Shown: positions 32,053 through 43,939, counted from the first letter of the stretch. The stretch: 64,000 bases of DNA from Batillaria attramentaria (GCA_018292915.2 JACVVK020000035.1:607501-671500); one strand, 5' to 3'. Made by a program: numbers and translations. The notes: generated by a model from the letters alone, not told the origin.

Positions 32053-32749
32053 GAAAAGTGCAATGCAGTCTGAGGCTCCCACCACTACATGTATCTGCAT
32101 ATTCATCAAGGAAAGTTTTCAATAGTGATAGTCATTCTGCTGCGCAGAGAAACGATTTTAGCCGTCATGTATGTCATCCAGTTTTTTTAACCCTCGCCTT
32201 TTTGTCTCTTTCTTTCTTTCTTTCCCTTTTTCTCTCCTTACATTTTTTTCTGTCTGTTTTTGTTATTAAAGACCAAAGACGTACGGAAATGAAACTGCTC
32301 GTGCGAATTAAGTCCTCCGTGTTTCATAAAGTTATCCTGAGTTTGAAAACAGTTTATGTTTTTTGGAATGGTTTAAATAAGTTTTCTTGGGGTTTTTTAT
32401 GTAACTTCTTGTATGTTGCATGTACACTGCATGTTCCGTTTGCGAAAATGTGAATCCATCCATCCAGAAACAAATGCCCGAATCTGTTTGTTAGCAGCAA
32501 CAGTGTTACACACGATTCTATATTGCTTCCTGTAAAAGGTCAAGTTTCCATTCTTATGTCTATCTGATTCTGGCAGGCGTGGAATAACACACAAAGACGA
32601 TTAATATTGCTGCGTAGGTTTGGCGTTTCAAACGAAAGGAACAAAGCAATTTCTAGGATTACAGAGTCTGCATCCTTTGAGAAACTTTCAGAAATGTGTG
32701 CGCCAAAAGGTTAGCTTCGGTTAAAGATTGATTTTCCGGGGTTATTTTT
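32053..32749. other. Unassigned DNA
   Basis: No supported gene; a CTTT-rich run near 32207-32228. Confidence 0.4.
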
Positions 32750-32954
32750 AAAGACATGGATGAAGGTGGGTGAGTGGGTGAGTGTTTGAGAGTTTATCGT
32801 CCTTTTCCATCACATACGGGTGACTTCAAAGACGGGGCAACGCTGAAAAATCCAACTCAAATATTTGGCCCCAGCCGGGATTCGAACTCACGACCCGAGC
32901 ATTGGAAGTCCAACGCTCTACCAGTCAGCCACCCCGGCTCAAAGACATGGATGA
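32750..32954 (-). mobile_element. SINE family A with 14-bp target duplication
   Basis: AAAGACATGGATGA stands at 32750-32763 and 32941-32954, directly at the edges of a full minus-strand copy (32764-32940). Confidence 0.93.
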
Positions 32955-32999
32955 CGCAGAGCTTCTCATGGCGTGAGAATCATGGAAACCATTAGTTCG

Positions 33000-33320
33000 T
33001 ATACTACAGACACTATAGACTAGAGTTTGTGGCACGCTGTAGGGAAAACACGGTTGGAAATCTTCTGTCCATGGCAAAAAAAAACTAAGTTCGTGCAGCA
33101 GGGAGCAACATAGCAAAGCTGAAACGAAGAGGAACCTGAAATGGAATACAGCTTTCTGTTGAAATGGGTAGATGAGCGCTTCAAGCGTTGATTTACGATC
33201 TTGCGGTGAACAGTTGCAACAGCCGCCATCAGCAAACAGTACAGACCCCTTTTCGTTGTCTCGGATTTCCCACACCTATAATTTCAGCCTCTGTGGATCT
33301 GTCTGGCGACACAGACAACA
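33000..33320 (-). repeat. Interspersed repeat E, copy 2
   Basis: Same order of blocks as copy 1, with the WEIRDNEKG coding-like start on the minus strand and RKSTLEALIYP conserved with copy 1. Confidence 0.7.
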
Positions 33321-34125
33321 TGCAGAGACTCAAACTCGAAAGAGCCCCTTTTAACCTTTACAGGTGATTGGTGGCCTTAAACATTCTCTCATGACGTGCT
33401 AAAACCGTACAAATTAACAAAGAAAGAAGTTCACAGCGCGAATACCCTTTTAATTCTTTGAATGTCGTGGGTGTTTTGTGCGGGTATATCCTGTATTCAA
33501 CACGCAGTTTCTAAGGTTTGCAAGATCAAAACTTGCTGCTGTTAAGACAAGGCGACAAGCAAGTGTCACGAAGGCTGATGTCATACGGGCGACGTTTCAA
33601 CCCGAACAAACATCGAACATGGCTCGAACACGACAGCTGCAAAATAAAGAGCGAAGGCGTGTTGTGTCCGTATGCCAGAAAAGGAACACGGAAAAATACC
33701 TCGTTTTTGTTGTGGTATGTGTATGTTCGGACTGAAACGTCTCCCGTGTGACATAGCCCTAAGGTTGGGTACTAACTAGACACGTGTCTATTATGCCGCG
33801 GGACGGGAATGGCTGAATACTGGGGGCTCGATCCTTTCGATCGACAGGAGTGGAGTCGTGTTTTTGGGTTTTTTTGTTTTTTTTTTTGGAAGATCGGTGT
33901 CCCGTCATTTGACTCATCCAACGATCATCACCAACCCGTTGTTTTTGCAGTGTGTATGATGGATGTAGGTGTGTATCGGATGTTGGTATGTATGTAGGTG
34001 TCAGTGCTTGTTTGTATGACTGACTGTATGTCTGACTATATGTATGTACGCTTTTATTCGCATTTATTTAGTTGATTATTTATCTATTATTCAGTTATGT
34101 GTTTATTTACCACCTTTTGTATACA
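33321..34125. other. Unassigned DNA
   Basis: No supported gene. Confidence 0.4.
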
Positions 34126-34203
34126 TTTATTTGTAAAGCGCCTAGAGCCCCGGCTTCGGAGATTAGGCGCTATAGAAATCCTCATTATTATTAATATTAT
34201 CAT
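34126..34203 (+). repeat. Retroelement 3' tail with ATT run
   Basis: AAAGCGCCTAGAGCCCCGGC, then GGCGCTATAGAAATCCTC and ATT repeats: a short SINE/LINE tail distinct from family B. Confidence 0.55.
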
Positions 34204-34279
34204 CTTGTCATCTGTCGGTGGCACCAAACTGCACGTTTGTTCTCCATTAAAAAAAGAAAGAAGAAGAATTCCATTAATA

Positions 34280-34695
34280 TGGGGAGGTCTGTGGTCTAGT
34301 GGTTAAGACTTTGTCACTAGTGCGAGAGGTCAGGTTCATTCAGGGAAAACCTGACTTGACTTGAAGATATTTTATTTCTCGTGTGTGACATCATGATTCC
34401 GGCTGACCGTTGGGGGATCTCTCCAGGTACTCCGGCTTCTTCCCCCTCTGCTTTGAAAATGTTCAGCCCACAAAATTCGAAAATAAAATTAATGCAATTC
34501 TAAAATTCCGAAATTTAAATTGCTGCGCGGGTCCTTCGCAACACGTGATCTTTATGTGCTCATGCCCAGTGTCTGTGAGAATGCGTGTCGTGTGATTCAC
34601 GTGAGCGTGCGTGTTGGGTCAAGCTCGCGGCGTTTTGAGCCAAATATTTGGGATAAAGCGCCTGTATTAATGCGATTATTATTATTATTATTATT
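34280..34695 (+). mobile_element. SINE family B, full-length copy 2
   Basis: tRNA-like head GGTCTGTGGTCTAGTGGTTA, a disrupted box B region, the family body and an ATT tail (34676-34695). A family A SINE follows 24 bp downstream. Confidence 0.85.
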
Positions 34696-34704
34696 CAAGA
34701 GACG

Positions 34705-34916
34705 CTCTCACACAGCCCGGGGAGCCGGGGTGGCCGAATGGTAGAGCGTTGGACTCTCAGTGCTCGGGTCGTGAGTTCGAATCCCGCCGGCTGGGGCCAA
34801 ATATTTGTGCTGGCCTTTTTTCCTCGTTGCCCCGTCTTTGATATCACCCTTATGTGGAGGAAAAGGACGTTAAACTCCCAAACACCCACCCACCAACCCA
34901 CCCTCTCACACAGCCC
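34705..34916 (+). mobile_element. SINE family A with 14-bp target duplication
   Basis: CTCTCACACAGCCC at 34705-34718 and 34903-34916 flanks a full plus-strand copy (34719-34902). Box A GGCCGAATGGTAGAGC and box B GAGTTCGAATCCCG are well preserved, with a CCGG insertion after box B. Confidence 0.94.
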
Positions 34917-35180
34917 TACCTCGGCTGAGATTGAGAATAAAAGAAAACCCACTTTTATCTTCCGTTGCACGTGCACATGGGTCCAGCATTGTGACAACAG
35001 CAACAGCAATGCTGGATCACGGTTCTCATGCCAAAGCGCTGTTCTATCCGTTCCCTTTGTTTCAAATTTACACCCACAACGTGGCTCTTCTGACAGCTGA
35101 CATCCGTTTCTTTCAAAGCTTTTGGATTTATCTTCATCGGGTTTTCATTATCTCTGTTGGGCGATTCACATGCACGGAGA

Positions 35181-35183
<3 letters not shown>

Positions 35184-35235
<52 letters not shown>
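35184..35235. repeat. (GT)n microsatellite
   Basis: A near-perfect GT run of about 52 bp. Confidence 0.9.
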
Positions 35236-35237
<2 letters not shown>

Positions 35238-35299
35238 GTTTACGTTTTTCATAGGTCAGGCTTCTGTTAGCGCAAGTTCTATTTGTTATTAGTATGTCT

Positions 35300-35370
35300 T
35301 TTATATTATATTTTATGGTGGCCTATAATTTCCCTTCTGGGATTAATAAAGCAATTTCAATTTGAATTTG
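35300..35370 (+). repeat. LINE-like 3' tail
   Basis: AATTTCCCTTCTGGGATTAA followed by TAAAGCAATTTCAATTTG is the terminal signature of L2/CR1-like elements. The same signature recurs at 37329 (minus) and 53277. Confidence 0.55.
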
Positions 35371-35459
35371 AGTGCACAAAAATCAGTATTACGCAAACAC
35401 AAAAAGAGAGGAATAAAACAGCAGACGAACAGTCGGCATACAATTAATCATACAAGATG

Positions 35460-35847
35460 TACCGGCCCCCGTAGTGTAGTGGTTAGCACTTCGGATCATG
35501 GACCGGGAGACCCGGGTTCGAATCCCAGCCGAGGCAAGCGGGATTTTTCATGCCTAGGTCGGCTCCTACCCAGAGCGGGTGTGCTATGGGCCCAATGGGG
35601 AGGCTGTTGCCACACAGCCGAGCTTCACCCACTTCACGGGTGCGACTTTGGGGGTGCTTCCCTTAGTATGACACGTCTTATGATGTGAATGATTACACGG
35701 CCGGCACCGCAGGTGCCGTAGTTCCCGGGCCTGGTTAATGCCGGGATATTTATGACAGGAAGCGTGGAATGCGGCCCTGTCTCGCAGTCCCAAACCATAC
35801 GGACCTCCATAGCATCATCTTACTATCATCCTCATCTCCATCATCAT
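35460..35847 (+). mobile_element. SINE family C, full-length
   Basis: The tRNA-like head has box A GTAGTGTAGTGGTTAGCAC and box B GGGTTCGAATCCC (about 35516-35528). The body is shared with 10576-10876 and ends in CATC-rich sequence. The acceptor arms do not pair well enough for a functional tRNA gene. Confidence 0.88.
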
Positions 35848-35864
35848 GCCACAAGACGTGGGAC

Positions 35865-35975
35865 TTCCGCTAGGCCCAAGACCGCTGCAGATTGCATGAT
35901 AATGGCTTGAAGTGGCTCCTAGAGATCTGAAGATTTCAAGTAAAATTGTGATTTTTGCACGAGCCTTTAAGAGTC
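35865..35975 (-). repeat. LINE fragment shared with 12985-13095
   Basis: GGCTTGAAGTGGC and TCTGAAGATTTCA(A/T)GTAAAATTG occur in the same order at both loci. It directly follows the family C SINE. Confidence 0.6.
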
Positions 35976-36356
35976 AAACCTGAACACCAGTGTGTCAAGG
36001 CTCGACAAAGTTCATCAGGTACGCTGAGAGGTTTCGATAGTGAATTAACATACTGGTCTCGACACCCCCAGCTGTGTAATTTGATGTGTTGGTGCAAACC
36101 TGTGGGTCACGACCCACCAGACCCGGTAATCGAATTTTCCGAATGTACACTGAGCTGAAATGTGCGTCACTGTAACCAGGTTATGGTCATCAGTGCGTGA
36201 CAGATTTCGCTCCAAACTCACTCACTTACTCAGGCCGAATTGGTTACTGTCAAATAGGTTTGACGACAATGTACATCAGGTGCCGTCACTGTCAAGTCGC
36301 CACATTACCGATTACGGCTAAAAAATGTGTCACTGTAACTAGGGCTCAGTCGGTCA

Positions 36357-36637
36357 GGGCCTGCATGTAAAAGTCGAGGTTAATTTAACCCACGGCTACG
36401 GGCCTAACCCAGACTAGGACAAAACAAACCCCAAAACAAAATTAAATAAAACAAAAGGAAGCGAAGAAAGAAAGACAAAAATCCTTCATTAACGGCATAG
36501 GCACCTTGCTGGAATGGACCCGTTTCCTCATTTAAAACAAAAAACAACAGACAATTTAACCCTAGAGCTAGTTTAGTTCGAGGTTAGACTCTAACCCGCG
36601 GCTAAATTTCCTAACCCCGACTTTTACATGCGGAGCC
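36357..36637 (+). mobile_element. Palindromic MITE-like element G, copy 1
   Basis: Ends GGGCCTGCATGTAAAAGTCG and CGACTTTTACATGCGGAGCC are imperfect inverted repeats. The interior, including GGAATGGACCCG and TAGAGCTAGTTTAGTTCGAG, matches 40178-40460 in reverse complement. No coding capacity. Confidence 0.8.
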
Positions 36638-36648
36638 TGCGCAGTACT

Positions 36649-37275
36649 GGGCGAACTATACCAACGCAGCCACGCTCATTTAGTGGAGTTCGCCTGCTTA
36701 GATCGGTTTAGGGTTAGTTTTAGATTTAGGGTTAGGTTTAGATTTAGGGTTAGGTTTAGATTTAGGGTTAGGTTTAGATTTAGGGTTAGGTTTAGATTTA
36801 GCGTTGGGGTTACCTTGTGGTAATGGTGCAATCGCTATGTTGTGTAGACGGTCAGCAGTGCAGCAGGTGCAAATGACACAAGGGGGAGAACTATACCAAC
36901 ACAGCCACGCTCATTTAGTACAGATCGTCTGCTTAGATCGGTTTAGGGTTAGTTTTAGATTTAGGGTCAGTTGGGGTTACCTTGTGGTAATGGTGCAATC
37001 GCTATGTTGTGTAGACGGTCGCAGTGCAGCAGGTGCAAATGACACAAGGGGGAGAACTATACCAACACAGCCACGCTCATTTAGTAGAGTTCGCCTGCTT
37101 AGATCGGTTTAGGGTTAGGTTTAGATTTAGGGTTGGGTTTAGATTTAGGGTTGGGTTTAGATTTAGTGTTGGGTTACCCTGCGGTAATGATGCAATCGCT
37201 ATGTTGTTTAGACGGTCGTAGTGCATTTACAGCGGGTGCAAATGACACAAGGGGGCGAGCTATACCAACGCAGCG
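36649..37275 (+). repeat. Complex tandem repeat with telomere-like core
   Basis: Three units start at 36649, 36884 and 37050, with a fourth cut off after 37253. Each has ACTATACCAAC(A/G)CAGCC, CTGCTTAGATCGGTTTAGGG, a run of TTAGGGTTAGGTTTAGAT-like 18-bp repeats, then ACCTTGTGGTAATGGTGCAA. Unit lengths of 235, 166 and 203 bp differ mainly in the number of 18-bp repeats. Confidence 0.9.
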
Positions 37276-37328
37276 TAACTAGGTTATGGTCACTACTCTG
37301 TAACAATCTTCATTATTTACACAAAATA

Positions 37329-37395
37329 CAGAATACTTTATTGATCCCAAATATGGGAAATTGCAATTCTGCATAGTAGTAAAACACACAACTGA
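37329..37395 (-). repeat. LINE-like 3' tail
   Basis: Minus-strand AATTTCCCATATTTGGGATC then AATAAAGTATTC, the same terminal signature as 35300. Confidence 0.55.
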
Positions 37396-37454
37396 TAAAC
37401 ATTTTAATAAATGAGACTACAAAAAAAAAAAAACTTTTAAAAAAACCAAACAAA

Positions 37455-37608
37455 CAAACCAGACAGTGGGCGGGTGGGTGTTTGGGAGTTTAACGTCCTT
37501 TTCCACCACATAAGGGTGATATCAAAGACGGGGCAACGAGAAAAAAAGGCCAGTACAAATATTTGGCCCCAGCCGACGGGATTCGAACTCACGACCAAAC
37601 CAGACAGT
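37455..37608 (-). mobile_element. SINE family A, 5'-truncated, with 13-bp target duplication
   Basis: CAAACCAGACAGT at 37455-37467 and 37596-37608 flanks a copy that stops just past box B. A duplicated target at a truncated end points to target-primed reverse transcription that stopped early. Confidence 0.9.
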
Positions 37609-37721
37609 CTTGACCAGTAAAATTACTTAAAATCAAGAATAAAACACACTATCACATACATACAATTTCCTATCACATTCAACACTTATTGGTACATTCA
37701 TTCACATACCTCCAGACTCAT

Positions 37722-37990
37722 GCTACCATTTTTTTTCATGCTCACAGATCGTTCTGTGCTGTTTTCGTGGTGTCTATCATCACACCACTTAGACACCTGG
37801 ACAGTGACAGCGTCTGTAATGCTGGCACTCAGCCAACAGAGGCGAACACCATGACGCGGCGACCGCACTGAAAGCTCCAGTAGTGTAAGAACAGTCGTAG
37901 AATTTGAATGTTCTACCACGTGCGCAAAATGTAGACAACATTGTATCCCATAAACAGTTTTCGTTACTTCTGTTGCCATGCCGCTTCCAA
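37722..37990 (+). repeat. Interspersed repeat D, uninterrupted copy
   Basis: CTCACAGATCGTTCTGTG, CATCACACCACTTAGACACC, CCAGTAGTGTAAGAACAGTC and GAATTTGAATGTTC follow in order. It provides the empty-site reference for the SINE at 23529. Confidence 0.75.
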
Positions 37991-38180
37991 AGTTTCAAGC
38001 ACGATTGTTCTCATTTAAAGCCGCAATTTTAAGACATGAGCATATGCACGTCTTTAGATTGTAGTCACGTATTCGTAGGAGCTGAAAGCCGCCGGCCAAA
38101 CCTGGGAGGCTGTAGAAACAGCAGCCAGAGATCGCAGGAAGTGGAGGAGAACTGTCGAGGCCCTATATGCTCCACAAGGG

Positions 38181-38353
38181 GTGGCTGGGTGGGTGTTTGG
38201 GGGTTTAACGTCCTTTTCCACCACATACGGGTGATATCAAAGACGGGCAACGATGAAAAAGCCAGCACAAATATTTGGCCCCAGCCGGAATACGAACTCA
38301 CGACCCGAGCATTAGAAGTCCAACGCTCTACCATTCGGCCACAACGGCTCCCC
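38181..38353 (-). mobile_element. SINE family A, near full-length
   Basis: Minus-strand copy with all family blocks. The head end reads GCCGTTGTGGCCGAAT with small changes. Confidence 0.87.
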
Positions 38354-39444
38354 TCCCGTCTTTGAATGAAAACAAAAAGATGATAGTAAGGGAGAGGATG
38401 CTGGGCCGATTAAAAACAGGAAAGAGAAGAAGACACTGAGGGTATAAGAGTTTCACCAGAAAAGAGAAACCAAACACGTTACCAGACCTGGATACCATTT
38501 ACAACGAAAGGTTACCCGGGTTGTCTTCCTGAAGTAATCAGCACAGAGCGGCACGTGTACTGTCTCAGGTTGTTCAAATGATTGCAGAGAGGGTTTCTCA
38601 TTCGGTAAAACACAGAAATATAGAAGCTTACCTGGAAACCAAGTAGGCTAGGCCAACAAAAACTGACATTCTCCTTCCCCCGTTTTAACTCTCTTACCCT
38701 AAAATTAAGTTTGAAAAAGAAGTAGAACATTATTGGAAACTGGTTTTAGTCAGTTAGTGGCTTAATAGTAAGCTCCTCTCACTATGGACCGAGAGACCAC
38801 GGATCCAAATCCCAACCTAGGCGTTCCCCAGATTCCAACCCTCGCTCCCCCTCCCCCTCCTCCCTCCTCCCCCCCCTCCCCCCGCACCTCCATCACATCA
38901 AGTATTGTTCTAGTTGCCCAGAATGATGAGACAGGCGAGGGCCAAGGGAAGTAGCTACGCATGAAAATACTGGTATCACTTGTGTCGGAAACTTTTTATT
39001 TTTATTTTATTTTCTTTCTATATTAGATGAAAGGGTCTAGTTTCGACGCAACAAAGTAGGGTGAATCTGGAAAGTCAAATCACTTACTTTTTTGCCTCAT
39101 TGTCCTGCTTTGCATTTAATAAAAAAAAAATGCACACTAGCCTGCCAGGAAATGCCTCCTATTATTTCCCTTAGGTGTGTTTTTTCCCCCTTGTTTCAGT
39201 ATCCTAGGCAGGGAATTTCGTGACCAAAGTTGGCTAACTGACGCCACGTGGGTTGTATCACTTGCCAGATTTTACGTCAAATGCCGCGAGATTCCCCGTG
39301 GCTCCGTGGTGCCCAAGTCGTTACTTTTTGCCGTTGCTATTCTGCCTTTGCGCGAGTCCGTGTCTCGATCATGTCAGTTTGACTTCATGTGGCAAGTGAA
39401 ATGTATAATCGTCTTATATTGTAGAAGGCCTAACAGAAAATTGT

Positions 39445-39447
<3 letters not shown>
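38354..39447. other. Unassigned DNA
   Basis: No supported gene. A C-rich stretch at about 38845-38890; a weak tRNA-like head on the + strand near 38757-38822. Confidence 0.4.
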
Positions 39448-39485
<38 letters not shown>

Positions 39486-39642
39486 GAGCCGGATAGCCGA
39501 ACGGTAGAGCGTTGGACTTCTAATGCTCGGGCCGTGAATTCGAATCCCGGCTGGGGCCAAATATTTGTACTGGGCTTTTTATTGTTGCCTCGTCTTTGAT
39601 GTCATTCTTACGTGGTGAAAAAGGACGTTAAACTCCCAAACA

Positions 39643-39673
<31 letters not shown>

Positions 39674-39674
39674 G
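39448..39674 (+). mobile_element. SINE family A inside a (CT)n microsatellite
   Basis: A full copy (39484-39648), starting GGGAGCCGGATAGCCGAA, lies between (CT)n runs at 39448-39483 and 39649-39674. It is the second such case, after 29473. Confidence 0.9.
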
Positions 39675-40177
39675 CGTGTTACTCGCCGCCAAAAGTGTTC
39701 GTTAGCGATTTGTTTTCTGTACCTGACGGTATTAATTCTCTTCAAATAAAGTTCTATGGCTGCCCAATTAAGACAGGCGAGAGGAAGGGGAAGAAGGGAA
39801 GTAACTGGGCAACACTGGTTTTCACTTTACAACTGTTGCCTCGCGGACTGAATTTCGTAGCTATGAGAAAAAGATTGTAACGTGGTAAATTTGAATGACA
39901 TGTGCGTTTGTAACCGTAAATTGCTGTTTTTCAAGAGATTCTGGATTTAATAAAATAAAAAATAAAAAAGCCTGAAATTATTGACCTTCCCAGGGCAGAA
40001 TGGCCTGCCAATCTCTGTCACATTTATGCAACATGTCTTGTAGCGGATTATTTCAGGCTTAACGTGTGCATGCATAAGCAAGTTGCTGAGCTAGAACTAA
40101 AAACAAAGCGTCATTTCACACGCGTGAGGACACAAACCACACGCCTACTTCCATTCATTTTGTCAGTAACGTGACAT

Positions 40178-40460
40178 GGGCCCGTATGTAATAGTCGAGG
40201 TTAGGGCTTTTAGCCCTGGGTTAGAGTCTAACCTCGAACTAAACTAGCTCTAAAGTTAAATTTTCTGTTTTTTGTTGTTTTTTTTTACATCAAGAAGCGG
40301 GTCCATTCCAGCAAGGTGCGTAAGCCGTTATAGAAGGATTTTTTTCTTCCTTTCTTCGCTTCCTTTTTCATTTCATTTTGCTTTTGGGTTTCTTTTGTCC
40401 TAGTCTGGGTTCGGCCCGTAGCCCTGGGTTAAATTAACCTCGACTTTTACATACGGGCCC
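40178..40460 (-). mobile_element. Palindromic MITE-like element G, copy 2
   Basis: GGGCCCGTATGTAATAGTCG opens and CGACTTTTACATACGGGCCC closes it. It lies inverted relative to copy 1, 3.5 kb away. The interior has long T runs where copy 1 has A-rich sequence. Confidence 0.82.
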
Positions 40461-41640
40461 CTGATGTCTGATTACACATCAGATCAAGTGGTGCACTTCT
40501 GCGAAAGCTTTCCCAACGCAAACTTGATTTGATGAAGTTTCATAAGGATAAATGTGATTCTGCCATTAGGCATTGTTGTGGTATGGTAGACTTCTCCTCG
40601 GTGCACATATCCATCTGTTCTGAAATGCTCATGGCGCCGCAGGGCTGGAGGTCGAAGCAGTGAAAGCCTACTGCCGCTAAGCGCTACTTTATGTGCAAAC
40701 CTCCACCCTGCTATTCACTCTGGTGCGTGCGCCAGTATTTCTGTTTTCCACGCCACCGGCCACAGCCCACTCTTCTTCGAAAGATAGACGTGGTTTTTTT
40801 TTTTTTTAGCGTTCACACTTGATATTTGTGCGTGCGTGTGCACACGAGGGCGGGACAGGCAACCGTAGACAAGTCTGCGCGTGCTGTTGACTCGATTTGG
40901 AAAGAAAAAACCCCATCCAAGTTCCTGCCCACCAGGGATTCGAACTGGGTGGCTTGGGATCCCAAGTCGGATACCTTAACCACTAGACTAAATTCCATTG
41001 TTCACGGTAATTAGCTCACCGTACAGTTCTGTCTCAGAGAGTTGTGAATTTCATCATGAAATGTGTGAATAGCACCGGAAACACAACTGGGATCTGCGTT
41101 TATTAGTGTAACAGAAAAAAGAGCAATTGTTGTAGCAGCGGCTGGGGAAAAACATCCGCCATCTTGCTTGACACCCGCTCCCCTCTCCCTCTGGAGGTAC
41201 AAAGTCAGGGATAAACGTTCGAAGACGTCGTCACTTCATCCTGTGGCACATATGGTGACTTCATTTAATGACATTTACAGATGTTCGAGACACTTTTTGT
41301 TGTCTTCGTTTGTGTTTTTTTTTTTTTTTTGTCTGTTTTTGGTTTTTTTTTCCTCTCTGGATTTTTAAGCGTCCTTTTTAACACTACATTTCCAGGTAAC
41401 GCCTTACTGTACCTATTTTTCTTTTTACAAATTTTCGTCACATTTAGGAAGTCATTTGTACGTCCAGAGCAAAACGGAAATGAAGTCAACACAATTAGTT
41501 GTGGATTAGTCTCTGTCCAGCGTTTCTTACAATCCCGCCCAGAAACCTCATCAGCAGTTTCCAGCATGCGCCCTCCCACGCGCAGACTCCAAGGACAAAA
41601 AATGTTTCAGGTTTCGTCGTCACGTCGCAATGTAGAACCT
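40461..41640. other. Unassigned DNA with a tRNA-like fragment
   Basis: No supported gene. The minus strand at about 40905-40995 shows box A-like GTCTAGTGGTTAAGGTATCC and box B AGTTCGAATCCCTGG, probably another SINE head. A T/G tract lies near 41305-41360. Confidence 0.45.
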
Positions 41641-41644
41641 TTTC

Positions 41645-41683
41645 TTTGTGGTGGTGGTGGTGGTGGTGGTTGTGGTGGTGGTG

Positions 41684-41740
<57 letters not shown>
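41645..41740. repeat. (GGT)n and (GT)n microsatellite
   Basis: A GGT run passes directly into a GT run of about 54 bp. Confidence 0.9.
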
Positions 41741-41741
<1 letters not shown>

Positions 41742-42493
41742 TCGAGGTAATACAAGTTTAAATAAAATTTTAAACCATGCACATGCTCCTAACAGTAAAA
41801 ATTGTGGGTCCTTCGGTGCACTTGTTTTTCTTTCTCCCCCCCCCCTTCCTGTTTAGTCTTCAGTCGGGCTTACAAACTCGGCGCCGCTATTGGCATATCA
41901 GCAAAAACTTTTGAAGCAGCAGCAAACCTAAAATATCTGTGGCAAAGACATCCAAACGACAGATGAAGTACAAGCAGACAACAGGAACCCAGTAAAGAGA
42001 AATGTATGTTGGTCTTTGCCGTAAACTCCACAGCTTTGAGGTTTGCGAAACTTGCATTCATGAGCTTTCAATCGTAAGCGAACAAACGCTGTTGGGGGGA
42101 AATCGTACGTACACCCAGAATTGAACCCAACACGTTCACGACCGAACCGTGCCATCTAAATCACTAAACCACCGATGGATTTCTTCAATTCAGTGTGATT
42201 TTAATCTTCGTGGAATCGTGTAAGGTGTAATTTGTAATCGCAGTCGAATCTGTCGCCGTTACAGATTTTCAGCGTATCTGAAACGCCGAGCGCAGCCTGA
42301 TTTCCCCTTCAGCAGTAGTTCGGCCTTGAAGCAAGATCAGTTTTCGCTTCCGATGGACATAAGCGAGGACGATATTACTGCTTGTTTTTCATTTCGTATC
42401 AATGCAAATTAGTGATAGTGACGGATGAAATGAAACGCGGACAAAAACAGTATTTCCTCCGACGGAGACACCGGTGAGTGGGCGTTTGAGGGT

Positions 42494-42892
42494 TAATAAT
42501 AATAATAATAATAGTATTGTATAGGCGCTTTTCCCAATTGCATGAATCGGCTCAAAGCGCCGCGAACTGAACCCAACACGCACGCTCACGTGAATCACAC
42601 GCATCCTCTCACATACTGGACATAAACACATTACAATCACGTGGTGCGAAGGGTCAGCTCAGCTATTTAAATTTCGGAATTTACAATTGCATTTATTTTT
42701 CAAATTTGGTGGGCTGAACATTTCCAAAGCAGAGGGGGAGGAAGCCGGAGTACCCGGAGAGAACCCCCGACGATCGGCCCGAATGAACGGTGCCACGTAC
42801 GAGAAGGAAAAGTTCTTCGCCCCGAATGGGACTCGAACCTCTGACCTCTCGCATTGGTGACAAGTCTCTTAACCACTAGACCACCGACCAGG
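42494..42892 (-). mobile_element. SINE family B, full-length copy 3
   Basis: AAT tail at 42494-42513, family body, box B region GGTTCGAGTCCCATTC and box A TGGTCTAGTGGTTAAGAG (as read on the minus strand). It is the best-preserved full copy with 60088-60484. Confidence 0.9.
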
Positions 42893-43132
42893 GTTCAACA
42901 TACTTTTAATGATACTAATAACAAGTGGACAGTATCACAGCTTGGTTTCTTTTTTCACGTTTGCAGAATTGCATTGTAGTGATAGGAACGGACAGAGAGA
43001 ATGAAAAACCGACAAATACAGTTATAGTCTTACCGCTCCGCACACAGTTTTGCAGTGCGGGAGTGCGATATGCGACGCTCGTCTCTGCATTGACACAACG
43101 ATAGCATCGTGACTGTGTTGGCATACCAGTGT

Positions 43133-43164
<32 letters not shown>

Positions 43165-43610
43165 TGAATCCGACAGTCACTGCAATGTAAATTTTTCCAT
43201 GTCTTGAGTAAAGCCTCTCAAGATTTGTCACTGTGTATCCCATAAAGTGCACGGCAAAGTGCGAAGATGGCAAAAAGATAATCTAAATCTGCATGGACTC
43301 ATCAGTTTCTTAAGCTCAGCTTTAAAAAAAAAAGGACAAGAAATTTGTAAACGGATAACACTGCTGCATCACTCAGGTTTCATGTGCATCCTTAAAAACA
43401 AAGAAAACAAACAACAACAAAAAAAAGGCCGTGGCTGTTTTCAGATCACGTTCTTGTGCTGTTGCTTTGGTGTTTCCCGGATTAAAGGTTTGAGATGTGG
43501 ATTTTTACACTGCCAACCTGGGTTGCGTCAGAGGCAAAGACACGGCTTCGGGAGTGTTTACTGATCCTCTGTGTCTCAGTGGGATAACTAGCTTGCAGAG
43601 AGATCAGTAT

Positions 43611-43645
43611 TGTAGTCGTTTCTCACATCGTGAGAAACGACTACA
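43611..43645. repeat. Perfect hairpin, 16-bp arms
   Basis: TGTAGTCGTTTCTCAC and GTGAGAAACGACTACA are separated by ATC. Nothing around it marks it as a terminator or a known element. Confidence 0.85.
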
Positions 43646-43939
43646 CTACGCTTGCAGTCGGTTCTGTGACCTGCGGTACGAGCTGTGTGGGCAGGTACAC
43701 TGTTTGGGGACGCGTCGTATATGCGCGAGAGACTCAGAACGAGGCTGCCATTTTAGAAAACACGGATGAAGAGCTTTTTCGATAAATGATTTGAACTGGA
43801 CAGTTTATGCGTAGCGTTTAGGTGTCTGACTGCCGTGACGTTTTATTCGTCTTTTACAGTAAAGGGCAGTCTCGTTTTGACTAGCTAGAGCAAAAGCAAA
43901 CATTTACCTAAACAGTACCCACGAATAGCTGGGTGTCCT

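Noticed and set aside
35460..35540. A functional tRNA gene
   Set aside because: Box A and box B are good, but the acceptor stem does not pair and the sequence continues into a SINE body with a second copy at 10576.
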